In this document: piece after piece, positions 26,584 to 35,978 of the stretch
How the letters are laid out: every line of letters starts with the position of its first letter
How positions within the stretch are numbered: the stretch's first letter is position 1
NCBI RefSeq assembly: GCF_024198255.1
Contig: NZ_JAJVKW010000022.1
Coordinates: forward strand, 1-64,000
Direction: 5' to 3'
DNA length: 64,000 nucleotides
From: Myxococcus guangdongensis
Lineage (GTDB): Bacteria; Myxococcota; Myxococcia; Myxococcales; Myxococcaceae
The notes under the pieces: generated by a model
Database searches by the model: none
What the model saw: only the letters and a program-made list of their open reading frames with translations
What the model was told of the DNA's origin: nothing
Made by a program: the position numbers and the translations under genes

Positions 26584-27387
26584 ATGGAGAAATGGGCCGA
26601 GCGGCGCATTCTCATCTTGGGGATGACCTACCCGAGCTACTCAAGCAGACGTGTGGAGAATGTCTGCACGGGCGGCTTGGACAGTGAGGATTTGAGGATG
26701 GTCCGGCTCCATCCCATCCCGCGCCGCTTCATGGAGGAGGGCCAGTGTCTGCGTGGCTTTCAATGGATAGCGGCCAAGACGAAGAAGCATGAGCGGGACC
26801 CACGTCCGGAGAGCCTCGAGGTCGCCCCGGATTCCCTCCGGCTCGAGGACCGGATGCCGGACACCGACGCGTGGAGGCAGGTGGAGATGCTGCGCGCCTC
26901 TCCGGGCTACGTTGCATCGCTCGAGCACCTCGCGGAGCTGCAGCGGACCGAGCACCGCTCGCTCGGAATCGTCGAGCCGAAGGTCATCACCGACGCCTAC
27001 CTCCAGCCGCGCACCGAAGAAGACCGCCAGGCCTGGTTGAAGACCGAGGCGCGCGTGTTGCGTCAGGGATTCTTGTTCGCGCCGCCGAAGCCGCTGCCGT
27101 TCCCCGATGTGGAGTTCGTCATCAAGTGGGCATGTGACGATGCACGCTGTCAGGGGCATCGCCATTCCTTGAAGAAGTGGGACCTGCACGAGCGCTACCA
27201 GTCGCTGGCGGGAGACTCCCGACGCAAGCAAAAGCTCGAGGGCTTCCTCCGGGAGCAGCTGGACCTGCGCCAGCGGAAGGTCTTCTTCTTCATGGGGAGC
27301 TTTCGCAGGCGGCTGTTCCAGTTCGGTTTGATGGACATGTTCAGCACGCCCAGGGCCAGCCAGCTCCCGCTCTTCGAGAGTGATTGA
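26584..27387 (+). CDS. conserved hypothetical protein (T-x-P...CTxG...RLxPIP family)
   Basis: ATG 26584 follows GGGGGA; the product is 267 residues. The N-terminus ILILGMTYPSYSSRRVENVC followed by TGG and RLHPIPRRFM matches, from memory, a widely scattered uncharacterised bacterial and archaeal family whose members begin with a T-x-P-x-x-S motif, a conserved CT-x-G and an R-L-x-P-[VI]-P motif. The C-terminal part has a Cys/His-rich patch (ACDDARCQGHRHSLKKWDLH) that could bind metal. Such single genes are often found in accessory regions; a nucleic-acid role is guesswork. It ends with a strong bidirectional hairpin shared with the efflux operon. Confidence 0.7.
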   Translation: MEKWAERRILILGMTYPSYSSRRVENVCTGGLDSEDLRMVRLHPIPRRFMEEGQCLRGFQWIAAKTKKHERDPRPESLEVAPDSLRLEDRMPDTDAWRQVEMLRASPGYVASLEHLAELQRTEHRSLGIVEPKVITDAYLQPRTEEDRQAWLKTEARVLRQGFLFAPPKPLPFPDVEFVIKWACDDARCQGHRHSLKKWDLHERYQSLAGDSRRKQKLEGFLREQLDLRQRKVFFFMGSFRRRLFQFGLMDMFSTPRASQLPLFESD

Positions 27388-27392
27388 GACGC

Positions 27393-27426
27393 CCGTGCCC
27401 GCGAGACACATCGCTCGCGGGCACGG
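27393..27426. terminator. 13-bp bidirectional hairpin
   Basis: CCGTGCCCGCGAG (27393-27405) pairs perfectly with CTCGCGGGCACGG (27414-27426) around an 8-nt loop. It fills the gap between the convergent stops at 27387 and 27433. No T-tract is present on either side, but stem stability suggests a shared terminator. Confidence 0.6.
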
Positions 27427-27432
27427 TGGCAC

Positions 27433-28695
27433 TCACGGTGTCTGGGTGAGCGTCTCCAGGCCCGAGGCGAAGAGCACGGCCGCCTCCGCCTGCTGCACCG
27501 CCTCACGTTGCTCCAGGTGCTGCAGCCGCAGGTCCTTCAGCGAGCGGAACGCGTCGAGCAGCTCCAGGATGCTCCCGCGTCCCTCACGGTAGGCGTCCTC
27601 CGCCATGCGCCGCAGCGTGGGCAGGCGCTCCACCACGTCGCGCTCCAGCGTGGCCAGGGCGCGGTGCCTGCCCGCCAGCACGGCGTGTGCGCGGGTGAGC
27701 TCCGCCCGGGCCTCGGCGACCTCCGCGTCCAGCGCCCGGGTCTCCGCATCCACCTCCGCCGAGGCGCGAGCGATGGCGCCCTGGTTCCGGTCGAACAGCG
27801 GCATCGGCAACGACAGCCCGAGATAGCCAATCGTGCTGTCCTCCCGCCGCGTCACCACCGCGCCCGCCTCGAGCGAGGGCACCGGCATCCGCTCCCTCTT
27901 CGCCACCGCGAGCCCCCCCTGCGCCACGGATTGCCGCTGCCGCGCCGCCACGAGCGACGGCCGATGCCGCACGCTCGCCTCCCACAGCCGCCCCAGCTCC
28001 GGGAGCGTCCCCGTGGCCCCCAGCGTCCCCTCTGCACGCGGGCTCCAGCCCGGTCGACCGAGGAGCGCCGCCAGCCGGCCCGCGGCGTCATCGACGCTGG
28101 CCTTCGCGTTGAGGACCTCGACCTCCAGCGTGCGTCCCTCCACCTCGATGCGCTCCACGTCATACCGGCTGGAGTCACCCGCGGCGGCGCGACCCTTCAC
28201 CACCTTCTCCACGCGCCCCAGGTCCACGGAGGTCTCCTCCAGCAACCGCAGCGCCTCCTGGCTCGAGAGCAGGTTCGCGAAGGCCTCGCGCACCGACAGC
28301 TCCCGCTCCGCGAGCGACGCCGTCACCCGGGCCTTCTCCGCCGCCACGCTCCGCTCGGCGAGCTCCCGTCGGACACCGCGCTGCCCGAAGAGCAGCAACG
28401 GCTGCTCCACCGTGAACTGGTGCGACATCGACGAGCCCGTGTTGGCCCCGTGCAGCAGCCGCTGCCCGCCGTAGTTGAACGACGGGTTGGGGAGGATTCC
28501 CGCGGCGATGCGCTCCGTCTCCGCCACGCCCACGCGCGCCTTCTCCGCCGCCATCCACGGACTGTCCTTGGACAACAGCTCCAGCGCCTGGGGCAGGGTG
28601 ATGACCTCGGGTGGCGCGGCGGCGGTCTCCTCCGCGCGGGCCCCCACCGACGTCAGCGCCCAGCACAAGCCCCACATCGACACGAGGCGCTTCAT
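27433..28695 (-). CDS. czcC: TolC-family outer membrane channel of a heavy-metal efflux system
   Basis: The product is 420 residues. The signal peptide MKRLVSMWGLCWALTSVGARA is followed by two OEP repeats rich in coiled-coil heptads (VAETERIAAGILPNPSFNYG; YREGRGSILELLDAFRSLKD near the end, the typical TolC/CzcC tail motif). It forms the trimeric outer membrane duct of a CzcCBA pump. It is the last gene of the minus-strand operon; its ATG overlaps the czcA stop (ATGA at 28692-28695), indicating translational coupling. Confidence 0.92.
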   Translation of the reverse strand: MKRLVSMWGLCWALTSVGARAEETAAAPPEVITLPQALELLSKDSPWMAAEKARVGVAETERIAAGILPNPSFNYGGQRLLHGANTGSSMSHQFTVEQPLLLFGQRGVRRELAERSVAAEKARVTASLAERELSVREAFANLLSSQEALRLLEETSVDLGRVEKVVKGRAAAGDSSRYDVERIEVEGRTLEVEVLNAKASVDDAAGRLAALLGRPGWSPRAEGTLGATGTLPELGRLWEASVRHRPSLVAARQRQSVAQGGLAVAKRERMPVPSLEAGAVVTRREDSTIGYLGLSLPMPLFDRNQGAIARASAEVDAETRALDAEVAEARAELTRAHAVLAGRHRALATLERDVVERLPTLRRMAEDAYREGRGSILELLDAFRSLKDLRLQHLEQREAVQQAEAAVLFASGLETLTQTP

Positions 28696-31600
28696 GCCGC
28701 CACCCCCTCGGCCTTGCCCGCTTCATGGCTGGAGCCCGGCACGACATGCGTCATGCCCGAGTCCCCGGCGTCCTCGTCCTCTTCCTCCTCCGGGGCCGCG
28801 TTGGGGCTCCGGTTGCCGACGATGACCGAGTAGAACGCGGGCAGCGCGAACAGCGACACCAGCACCGCCGTCACCAGTCCGCCGATGATGACGATGGCGA
28901 ACGGGCGCTGCGTCTCGCTCCCCGCGCCGCTGGAGAGCGCCGCCGGCATCAACCCCAGCATCGCGAGCAGCGCCGTCATCAACACCGCGCGGAACCGGCT
29001 CGCCGCGCCCCTCGGGAGCGCCGTCTCCAGGGCCTCGCCCGATTTGCGCCGGTCATCCACCGCGCTCACCACCAGCAGCGACGCGAGGCACACCTGGCCC
29101 AGCAGGGTGATGAACCCCACCGCCGCGCTGACGGACAGCGGAATGCCCGTGAGCGCCAGCGCCAGCACGCCGCCGCACATCGCGAACGGCGCGCCCGCGA
29201 GCACCGCGCCCGCGCTGCGCATGGAGCCCAGCGCCGCGTACAACAGCGCGAACACCACCAGGAACGACAGCGGCACGATGACCGCCAGCCGCCCGAGCGC
29301 GCGCTCCTGGTTCTCGAACTCGCCGCCCCACTTGAGGAACATGCCCTCGGGAATCGTCACCTCGCGCTCCACCGTGGCCATGGCCTCCTGAATCGTCGAG
29401 CCCATGTCACGCCCCTCCACGTTGAACTTCAGCGCCAGCGTGCGGCTGTTCGCCTCGCGGTTGATGCTCGCGCGGCCCAGCGCCTTCTCCAGTCGGGCCA
29501 CCTCGCGCAGCGGGACATGGCCGCCGCCCGCGGTGGGCACCAGGATGTCGCCGATGCGCGACTCGTCCTCCTTCTCGGTGCCGGGCAGCAGCACGCGCAC
29601 GGGCACGGGCCGCTCCTGCTCCCACAGCTCCGTCACCACCTTGCCGCCCAGCGCCGTCTCCACCAGGTCCTGCGCCGTGGACACGTCCACGCCCGCGCGG
29701 GCGAGCGCCTGCCGGTCCAACACCACCTGGAGCTGCGGCACGCTCGAGTCGCGATAGAGCCCCAGGTCCACCACGCCCTCCACGTCCTGCAGCGACGTGA
29801 CGGCCTTCTCCAACGTGGCGCGCATGGCCTCCAGGTCCGTGCCGAAGACCTTGAGCACCACCTTCCCGCGCACGCCGCTGATGGCTTCCTCCACGCTGTC
29901 CTTGATGGGCTGGGAGAAGTTGAAGCTCACGCCGGGAATCTCCAGCAGCGACGCGCGCATCTCGCGCACCAGTCGCTCCTTGTCCCAGCCATCCCGCCAC
30001 GTCTCCGACGGCGTGAAGCGCACGAAGGTCTTCCCCATGTTGACGGACTCGTTGTCGGTGCCGTCCTCCGGGCGCCCCTGTTCGACGAGCACCTCCTTCA
30101 CCTCGGGGAAGTCCAGCAGGCGCTTTCGGACCTCCAGGAGGATGTCCGCGCCCTTGGCCAGGGAGATGCTCGCGGGCATCTCCACGAAGACGTTGATGTC
30201 GCCCTCGTCCAGCTCGGGCAGGAACTCACTGCCCACGCGCGAGCCCACGACTCCCGTGAGCACCACCAGCGCCGCCATGGAGCCGAACACCAGGGCCCGG
30301 CGCGGCATCAGCCAGGTCACCGCGCGCGCATAGGCCTCGCGCAGGGTGACGAGCAGCTTGGGCTCCTTCACCTCGGCGTCCTTGGGCCTGAGGAGCAGCG
30401 CGCACAACGCGGGCACCACGGTGAGCGCGAAGACGAGCGCCCCCACGAGCGCGAAGCTGTACGTCAGGGACAGCGGGCGGAAGATGCGGCCCTCCACGCG
30501 CTCCAGGGTGAAGACGGGGATGAGCGCGGCGATGATGATGGCCATGGCGAAGAAGGTGGGCCGGGCCACGTCGAGCGCCGAGTGGATGATGAGCCCCAGC
30601 ATCTCGCGCCGCTTGCGGGGCCGCTTCACGCCGGCTTCGTGCAGCACGTTCTCCACCAGCACCACCGCGCCGTCCACGAGGATGCCGAAGTCGATGGCGC
30701 CCATGGAGATGAGGTTGGCGGGCAGCCCCACCATGCGCAGGCCGATGAAGGCCGTGAGCAGCGCCAGCGGGATGACGGACGCGACGATGAGCGAGCAGCG
30801 CATGCTGCGCAGGAACAGCCACGCCACGGCGACCACCAGCAGCGCGCCGTGCAGCAGGTTGTGGTGCACCGTGGACAGCGTCTGGCCCACGAGCACGTTG
30901 CGGTCATAGAACGCCTCGATGCGCATGCCCTTGGGCAGCACCTGCTCGTTGAGCTCCTTCACCTTGGCGTGCACGCCCTCCAGCACCGTGCTCGGGTTCT
31001 CGCCCCGGCGCAGCAGGACGACGCCCTCGGTGACGTCCATGTCCAGATCATGGCTCACCGTGCCCCGGCGCGGCGTGTGGGAGGCCACCACGCGCGCGAC
31101 GTCGCCCACCGTCACCGGCGTGCCGTCCTCGCTCTTGAGGACGATGTCCTGCACGTCCTTGGCGCCCTTGAGGTAGCCGACGCCTCGGATGAGCAGCTCC
31201 TGGTCTCCCTGGCGCAGGAAGCCTCCGCCCACGTTGCGGTTGGAGCGCTCCAAGGCCTCGGTGACGTCCGCCAGCGTCAGCTCGTGCGCGAGCAGTCGCG
31301 ACGGGTCCACCTGGACGTGGAACTCCTTGAGGAAGCCTCCCAGGCTGAGCACGTCCGCGACGCCGGGCACCTGGCGCAGGTGCCGCGCGATGCTCCACTC
31401 CATCTCCGAGCGCGTCTCGGTGAGGGTGTGCCGGTCGCTCAGGACGCGGAACTGGTACACCTTGCCCAGCGGCGTGGCCTCCGGCGCGAGCCGCACGTCG
31501 GCCTCGTCGGAGAGGTCCGCGTTGGACAGGCGCTCGCCGACGATGGTGCGCGCCTTGAACGGGTCCACGCCGTCGTCGAAGGTGAGGAAGATGAGCGACA

Positions 31601-31868
31601 GCCCGAAGAGGCTCTCGCTGCGCATCTGGAGCATGCCGGGGGTGCCGTTGAGCACGCGCTCCAGCGGCACCGTCACCTGGCGCTCGATCTCCTCGGGGGC
31701 CAGCCCCGGCATCTGCGCGATGACGTTGACCTGGAGGTTGGTGACGTCGGGGAACGCCTCGACGGGCGTGTCCAGATAGGCCTTCACGCCGAACAGGCCG
31801 ATGCCCAGTGTCAGCAGCAACACGGGCAGGCGGCTGCGGACGCAGAATTCGATGAGTCGTTGCAACAT
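28692..31868 (-). CDS. czcA: CzcA-type heavy-metal RND inner-membrane transporter
   Basis: The product is 1058 residues, the usual length for HME-RND pumps. The start MLQRLIEFCVRSRLPVLLLT is the first transmembrane helix. The diagnostic HME signature is complete: D393, D399 and E406 in AIDFGILVDGAVVLVENVL, the residues that carry proton-coupled metal export in CzcA. The GRIFRPLSLTYSFALVGALV segment is also typical. The C-terminal tail is acidic with few His. The substrate could be Co/Zn/Cd (CzcA), Ni (CnrA) or Cu/Ag (CusA); the D-D-E set favours divalent cations. It starts 15 bp after czcB. Confidence 0.95.
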   Translation of the reverse strand: MLQRLIEFCVRSRLPVLLLTLGIGLFGVKAYLDTPVEAFPDVTNLQVNVIAQMPGLAPEEIERQVTVPLERVLNGTPGMLQMRSESLFGLSLIFLTFDDGVDPFKARTIVGERLSNADLSDEADVRLAPEATPLGKVYQFRVLSDRHTLTETRSEMEWSIARHLRQVPGVADVLSLGGFLKEFHVQVDPSRLLAHELTLADVTEALERSNRNVGGGFLRQGDQELLIRGVGYLKGAKDVQDIVLKSEDGTPVTVGDVARVVASHTPRRGTVSHDLDMDVTEGVVLLRRGENPSTVLEGVHAKVKELNEQVLPKGMRIEAFYDRNVLVGQTLSTVHHNLLHGALLVVAVAWLFLRSMRCSLIVASVIPLALLTAFIGLRMVGLPANLISMGAIDFGILVDGAVVLVENVLHEAGVKRPRKRREMLGLIIHSALDVARPTFFAMAIIIAALIPVFTLERVEGRIFRPLSLTYSFALVGALVFALTVVPALCALLLRPKDAEVKEPKLLVTLREAYARAVTWLMPRRALVFGSMAALVVLTGVVGSRVGSEFLPELDEGDINVFVEMPASISLAKGADILLEVRKRLLDFPEVKEVLVEQGRPEDGTDNESVNMGKTFVRFTPSETWRDGWDKERLVREMRASLLEIPGVSFNFSQPIKDSVEEAISGVRGKVVLKVFGTDLEAMRATLEKAVTSLQDVEGVVDLGLYRDSSVPQLQVVLDRQALARAGVDVSTAQDLVETALGGKVVTELWEQERPVPVRVLLPGTEKEDESRIGDILVPTAGGGHVPLREVARLEKALGRASINREANSRTLALKFNVEGRDMGSTIQEAMATVEREVTIPEGMFLKWGGEFENQERALGRLAVIVPLSFLVVFALLYAALGSMRSAGAVLAGAPFAMCGGVLALALTGIPLSVSAAVGFITLLGQVCLASLLVVSAVDDRRKSGEALETALPRGAASRFRAVLMTALLAMLGLMPAALSSGAGSETQRPFAIVIIGGLVTAVLVSLFALPAFYSVIVGNRSPNAAPEEEEDEDAGDSGMTHVVPGSSHEAGKAEGVAA

Positions 31869-31883
31869 GGGGTGGGGTCTCCG

Positions 31884-32987
31884 CTAGAGCAGCTGGTCCG
31901 CGGCGCCGTCGAGCAGCAGCGCGCCCCGGGTGACGACAGGCTCACCCGCGGACAGGCCCGCGATGACTTGCACGCGCCCATCCACGGGCGTGGCGACGAC
32001 GACGGGCCGGCGCACGAAGGTGCGCGCGTCCTGCCGCACGTACACCACCGAGTCCTTGCCGTTGCGCAGCAGCACCGCCTCCACCGGGAGCGTCAGGCTG
32101 GCCTCGGCCGCGTCGATGCGCGCGCGGCCGAACATCCCCGGACGCAGTCCCTTGTGCGGGCTGTCCAGCGCGATGCGCACCGGCGCCGTGCGCGAGCCGC
32201 TGGTGACCACCGCGCCCACCGACACGACCTGGCCCGTGAGCGGCTCGTGCAGCGAGGGCAGGGTGACACTCGCCCGCGTGCCCTCACGCACCTGCGGCAA
32301 ATCCCGCTCGAACACCTCCGCCACCACCCACAGCGCGGAGGCGTCCCCCACCTCCACCAGGGGCTCGCCGCCGGGCTGCACGGAGACGCCTTCGGTCGCG
32401 GTGCGCGCGAGCACGGTGCCCGCCAGCGGGGCGCGCAGGACGACGGTGGTGCCGCCCCCCGTGCCCACGAAGCCCACGGAGGCCTGGGCGCGGGCCAGCT
32501 CCGCGCGGGCCTCCGCCAGGCGCGTCTCCGCGGACAGCCGCTCGCGCTCCGTGCTCACGCCCTGGTCGAACATGCGCCGCTCGCGCTCGAAGCCGGACTC
32601 CGCCTCGCGCAGCGCCGCCGTCGCGGTGGCCACCGCCGTGCGCGCCGCCGCGGCCTCCGGGCAGTCGAGCGTCACCAGCGGGTCTCCGGGCTTCACCGCA
32701 TCGCCCGTGCGCACGTGCACCCCCACCACGCGGCCCGCCAGCGGCGCGCCGAGTCGGGACACCGCCCCGTCCCGGAACGCCACGCGCGCGGGCGCCTGGA
32801 GCCTCGCGCCGCCGGAATCGGGCTGGACGGGGGTGACGGTGACGAAGGCCTGGGAGGCCTCGGCGAGCTGCACCACCCCCTCCTTCAGCGTCTTGGGCGG
32901 AGGCCGCTCCGTGGTGGCGGTGGTCGCGGCGGCGCTGGAGCAGGCGGAGGAGAGGGCCAGCAGGCCCAGGAGCACGGTCCTTTTCAT
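31884..32987 (-). CDS. czcB: CzcB-type periplasmic adaptor (membrane fusion protein), probable lipoprotein
   Basis: The product is 367 residues from ATG 32987 (MKRTVLLGLLALSSACSSAA; lipobox SSAC); the six upstream codons lack a ribosome-binding site and break the signal. It has the barrel-sandwich hybrid (APLAGRVVGVHVRTGDAVKP, VVLRAPLAGTVLARTATEGV), a coiled-coil hairpin (about 115-165) and a beta-barrel. It links CzcA to the outer membrane channel. The His-rich N-terminal metal-binding extension of CzcB/CusB is absent. It is the first gene of the operon, divergent from the two-component genes across about 100 bp. Confidence 0.92.
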   Translation of the reverse strand: MKRTVLLGLLALSSACSSAAATTATTERPPPKTLKEGVVQLAEASQAFVTVTPVQPDSGGARLQAPARVAFRDGAVSRLGAPLAGRVVGVHVRTGDAVKPGDPLVTLDCPEAAAARTAVATATAALREAESGFERERRMFDQGVSTERERLSAETRLAEARAELARAQASVGFVGTGGGTTVVLRAPLAGTVLARTATEGVSVQPGGEPLVEVGDASALWVVAEVFERDLPQVREGTRASVTLPSLHEPLTGQVVSVGAVVTSGSRTAPVRIALDSPHKGLRPGMFGRARIDAAEASLTLPVEAVLLRNGKDSVVYVRQDARTFVRRPVVVATPVDGRVQVIAGLSAGEPVVTRGALLLDGAADQLL

Positions 32988-33089
32988 GGCCGGGCACCAA
33001 GGCAAGTCCTGGTCCAGCGTGTCTCGTACTCAACTCGTTGAAATCACACGGAGTGAACTCGCCCAGCGAGCAGGTAGGAGTGAGGCGAA

Positions 33090-34625
33090 TTGAATCATCT
33101 GTGCACTTTCGCCACAGTGGGCGGCGTGCGCATCGCGACCAAACTGGGGCTCTGGCTGACCCTGACCAGCACCCTCATCCTGGGCTCCTACGGCTACGGG
33201 CAGCTCCAGCGGGAGGAGCAGGAGCTGCGGACGGCCACGGAGGAGTCCTCGCGGCTGTTGGCCACGGCGCTCCAGGTGGCCATGGAGAACGCGCTGCGGG
33301 ACGGGCAGGGCGCGGACGTGCGGGAGATGCTCGAGTCGTTGGAGGTGAAGGACCCCACCGTCGACGTCTTCGTGTTCGACGCCAGCGAGGGGCTGGTCGC
33401 CCGCTCGTTGGGGAGCTCGCGCACGTTGCCGCTGGTGGAGGCGGAGGCGCTCCGGGTGATGGAGGCGCACGGCGTGACGTCGCGCTTCGAGGGGCCGGAG
33501 GGCCTGTCGCACCTGTCCGTGGTGGTGCCGCTGCGCAGCGACGAGGGCGGGACGGTGGGCGCGCTCGCGGTGGTCAATCCGCTGGATGGGCTGCGCATGG
33601 ACCTGGACCGCACGCGTCGGTCCACGGTGCTGTCCGTGCTCACGCTCATCGCGGGCATCTCGTTGGTGGGGTGGTTGCTCTTGTGGCTCCACCTGCAGCG
33701 TCCGTTGGAGCGCGTGGTGCGGGCGATGCGCGCGGTGCGTGGCGGTGACTTCTCGGCCTCGGTGGTGGTGGAGCGCGAGGACGAGGTGGGCGAGATGGTG
33801 CACGCCTTCAACGCGATGGTGAAGGAGCTGGGCGAGGCGCGGGGCCGGCTCAACGTGGAGACGGAGGCGCGCATCTCGATGGAGGTGGGGCTGCGCCGCG
33901 TGGACAAGCTCGTCACGCTCGGCCAGCTGTCGGCGGGGCTGGCGCATGAGATTGGCTCGCCGCTGCTCATCCTCGGTGGGCGGGCGCAGGCGCTCGCGTC
34001 GAGGACGGAGCTCCCCGACGACGTCCGTCGCAACGCGGGCATCCTGGTGCAGCAGTGCGAGCGCATCACCCGCACGGTGAGCCAGCTGCTGGACCTCACG
34101 CGCCGCAAGCCTCCGCGTCGGGAGGTGCTGGATGTCCACCGGCCCGTGCGCGCCGTGGTGGAGCTGCTCGAGCACGACGCTCGCAAGCGGGACGTGACGC
34201 TGGAGTTCCAGGTGGAGACCCCGCTGCCTCGCGTCCTCGCGGATGGGGACGGCTTGCAGCAGGTGGCGCTCAACCTGCTCACCAACGCGCTGCGCGCCAC
34301 GCCTCGCGGAGGTCGGGTGCGGGTGTCGTTGGCGCCGTCCGTCTTCCGGAGCGCGCCGGGGCTGTCGGAGCGCCGAGGCGTCTGTCTGCGCGTCGAGGAC
34401 ACGGGCGTGGGCATCGATGAGGAGCGGCAGGCGCGAATCTTCGAGCCCTTCTTCAGCACCTGGACGGAGCTGGGCGGCACGGGGCTGGGGCTCGCGGTGG
34501 TGAAGTCCATCGTCGTGGACCACGCAGGCGCCGTCTCGGTGTCGTCCCGCGTGGGTGAGGGCAGTCAATTCATCGTCCAGCTGCCGGCGGCCGAGGGCGA
34601 GGACACGAGTGAGGAGGCGGTATGA
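33090..34625 (+). CDS. membrane sensor histidine kinase, probable metal sensor
   Basis: The TTG at 33090 follows AGGAGTGAGG with good spacing (511 residues); GTG at 33117 or 33126 (VRIATKLGLWL) are alternatives. Two transmembrane helices (about 17-37 and 180-200) flank a periplasmic sensor of about 140 residues. HAMP (about 200-250), HisKA with H286 (LSAGLAHEIGSPL) and HATPase with N box NLLTNALRAT, G1 DTGVGI and G2 GGTGLGLAVVK follow. It is divergent from czcBAC and overlaps the response regulator by four bases, so it very probably controls the pump in response to periplasmic metal. No Cys/His cluster marks the sensor domain. Confidence 0.9.
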   Translation: MNHLCTFATVGGVRIATKLGLWLTLTSTLILGSYGYGQLQREEQELRTATEESSRLLATALQVAMENALRDGQGADVREMLESLEVKDPTVDVFVFDASEGLVARSLGSSRTLPLVEAEALRVMEAHGVTSRFEGPEGLSHLSVVVPLRSDEGGTVGALAVVNPLDGLRMDLDRTRRSTVLSVLTLIAGISLVGWLLLWLHLQRPLERVVRAMRAVRGGDFSASVVVEREDEVGEMVHAFNAMVKELGEARGRLNVETEARISMEVGLRRVDKLVTLGQLSAGLAHEIGSPLLILGGRAQALASRTELPDDVRRNAGILVQQCERITRTVSQLLDLTRRKPPRREVLDVHRPVRAVVELLEHDARKRDVTLEFQVETPLPRVLADGDGLQQVALNLLTNALRATPRGGRVRVSLAPSVFRSAPGLSERRGVCLRVEDTGVGIDEERQARIFEPFFSTWTELGGTGLGLAVVKSIVVDHAGAVSVSSRVGEGSQFIVQLPAAEGEDTSEEAV

Positions 34626-35971
34626 GCGCGCGAGGACAACGGCTTCTCATCCTGGATGATGACGCGGCGGTGGTGGACTTCCTCTGCGAGAGCCTCACGG
34701 AGCGGGGCTATGTGACGGTGGGGCTCACGTCCCCCGAGGAGGCCCTGTCCCGCTGCGCGGAGGAGACCTTCGACCTGGTCATCTCCGACGTGGAGATGCC
34801 GCGGATGCGGGGGACGGAGTTCCTGGAGGCGGTGCTCGCGCGGAAGCCGGGGCAGTTGGTGCTGCTCATCACCGCGTTCGGGAGCATCGAGCTCGCCGTG
34901 GCGGCGGTGAAGGCGGGGGCTTGCGACTTCGTGACCAAGCCCTTCAACATCGACGCGCTGGTGCTCTCCCTCGAGCGCGCCTTCCGGGAGCGTCAGCTGC
35001 GCAGGGAGATTGTCCGGCTGCGCGCGGCGGTGCCCATGGATGCGCCGGGGGGGCTGGTGGCGCGCAGCCCCGCGATGCGCAAGGTGCTGGAGCTGGCGCG
35101 GCGGGCGGCGCGCACGGACTCGACGGTGTTGCTCACGGGGGAGACGGGGACGGGCAAGAGCGCGCTCGCGCGGCTGGTGCACGAGTCGAGTGCCCGGCGC
35201 GCGGAGCCCTTCCTCCAGCTCAACTGCGCCGCGCTGCCGCCGGGGCTCGCGGAGAGCGAGCTGTTCGGCGCCCGGCGGGGTGCGTTCACGGACGCGCGCG
35301 AGGACCGGGCGGGCGTCTTCGTCGCCGTGGGCGCGGGGACGCTCTTCCTGGACGAGGTGGGGGAGTTGTCGCTGGAGGTGCAAGCCAAGCTCCTCCAGGC
35401 GCTGGAGACGGGGAAGGTGCGGCCGCTGGGGGCCAGCGCGGAGGTGACGGTGCGCGCGCGGGTGGTGGCGGCGACGAACCGGCCGCTCGAGGAGCTGCTG
35501 CGCGATGGGAGGTTCCGGCCGGACCTCTACTATCGGCTCAACGTCATCCGCCTGGAGGTGCCCCCGCTGCGCGAGCGGCGCGAGGACATCGTCCCGCTGG
35601 TGGACTTCTTCCTGGGGAGACTGGGTGGAGCGCAGGCGCGCGAGGTGCTTGGTGTGTCCGCGGCGGCGATGCGCAGGCTGGTGGCGCACGCGTGGCCGGG
35701 CAACGTTCGGGAGCTGGCGAACCTGCTCGAGCGCGCGGTGGCATTGGCGGACCACGACACGCTCGTGCCCGAGGACTTCGACCTGCCGGGCGAGAACGGC
35801 GGGATGCAGGCGCTGTTCACCCGGGCCAGTGGCGAGGAGCTGCCCCTGGAGGACGTCGAGCGGGCCTACGTGCGGCGAATCGTGGACGCGCAGAACGGCA
35901 ACAAGGCCGCCGCCGCGCGCATCCTCGGCATCAACCGCCGCACGCTCTACCGGAAGCTGGGCGAGGAGTGA
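34622..35971 (+). CDS. NtrC-family sigma-54 response regulator
   Basis: The product is 449 residues. It has a receiver domain with phospho-acceptor D56 (LVISDVEMP), K106 (VTKPF), an AAA+ domain with Walker A GETGTGKS (173-180), Walker B LFLDEVGEL and sensor R-finger NVIRLEVPPLRERREDI, and a Fis-type HTH (NKAAAARILGINRRTLYRKL) at about 420-445. The sigma-54 contact loop reads GAFTDA (220-225) instead of GAFTGA. ATG overlaps the kinase stop (ATGA). It should activate czcBAC from a sigma-54 promoter, but I could not find a clear -24/-12 GG-GC pair in the short divergent region. Confidence 0.92.
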   Translation: MSARGQRLLILDDDAAVVDFLCESLTERGYVTVGLTSPEEALSRCAEETFDLVISDVEMPRMRGTEFLEAVLARKPGQLVLLITAFGSIELAVAAVKAGACDFVTKPFNIDALVLSLERAFRERQLRREIVRLRAAVPMDAPGGLVARSPAMRKVLELARRAARTDSTVLLTGETGTGKSALARLVHESSARRAEPFLQLNCAALPPGLAESELFGARRGAFTDAREDRAGVFVAVGAGTLFLDEVGELSLEVQAKLLQALETGKVRPLGASAEVTVRARVVAATNRPLEELLRDGRFRPDLYYRLNVIRLEVPPLRERREDIVPLVDFFLGRLGGAQAREVLGVSAAAMRRLVAHAWPGNVRELANLLERAVALADHDTLVPEDFDLPGENGGMQALFTRASGEELPLEDVERAYVRRIVDAQNGNKAAAARILGINRRTLYRKLGEE

Positions 35972-35978
35972 AGCGCCC

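Noticed and set aside
28611..33041. 1476-residue plus-strand open frame opposite the czc operon
   Set aside because: His/Arg/Ala-rich shadow; the minus strand carries czcA, czcB and czcC with diagnostic motifs.
33006..33089. sigma-54 promoter for the czc operon in the divergent gap
   Set aside because: No GG/GC pair with the -24/-12 spacing was convincing in either orientation.
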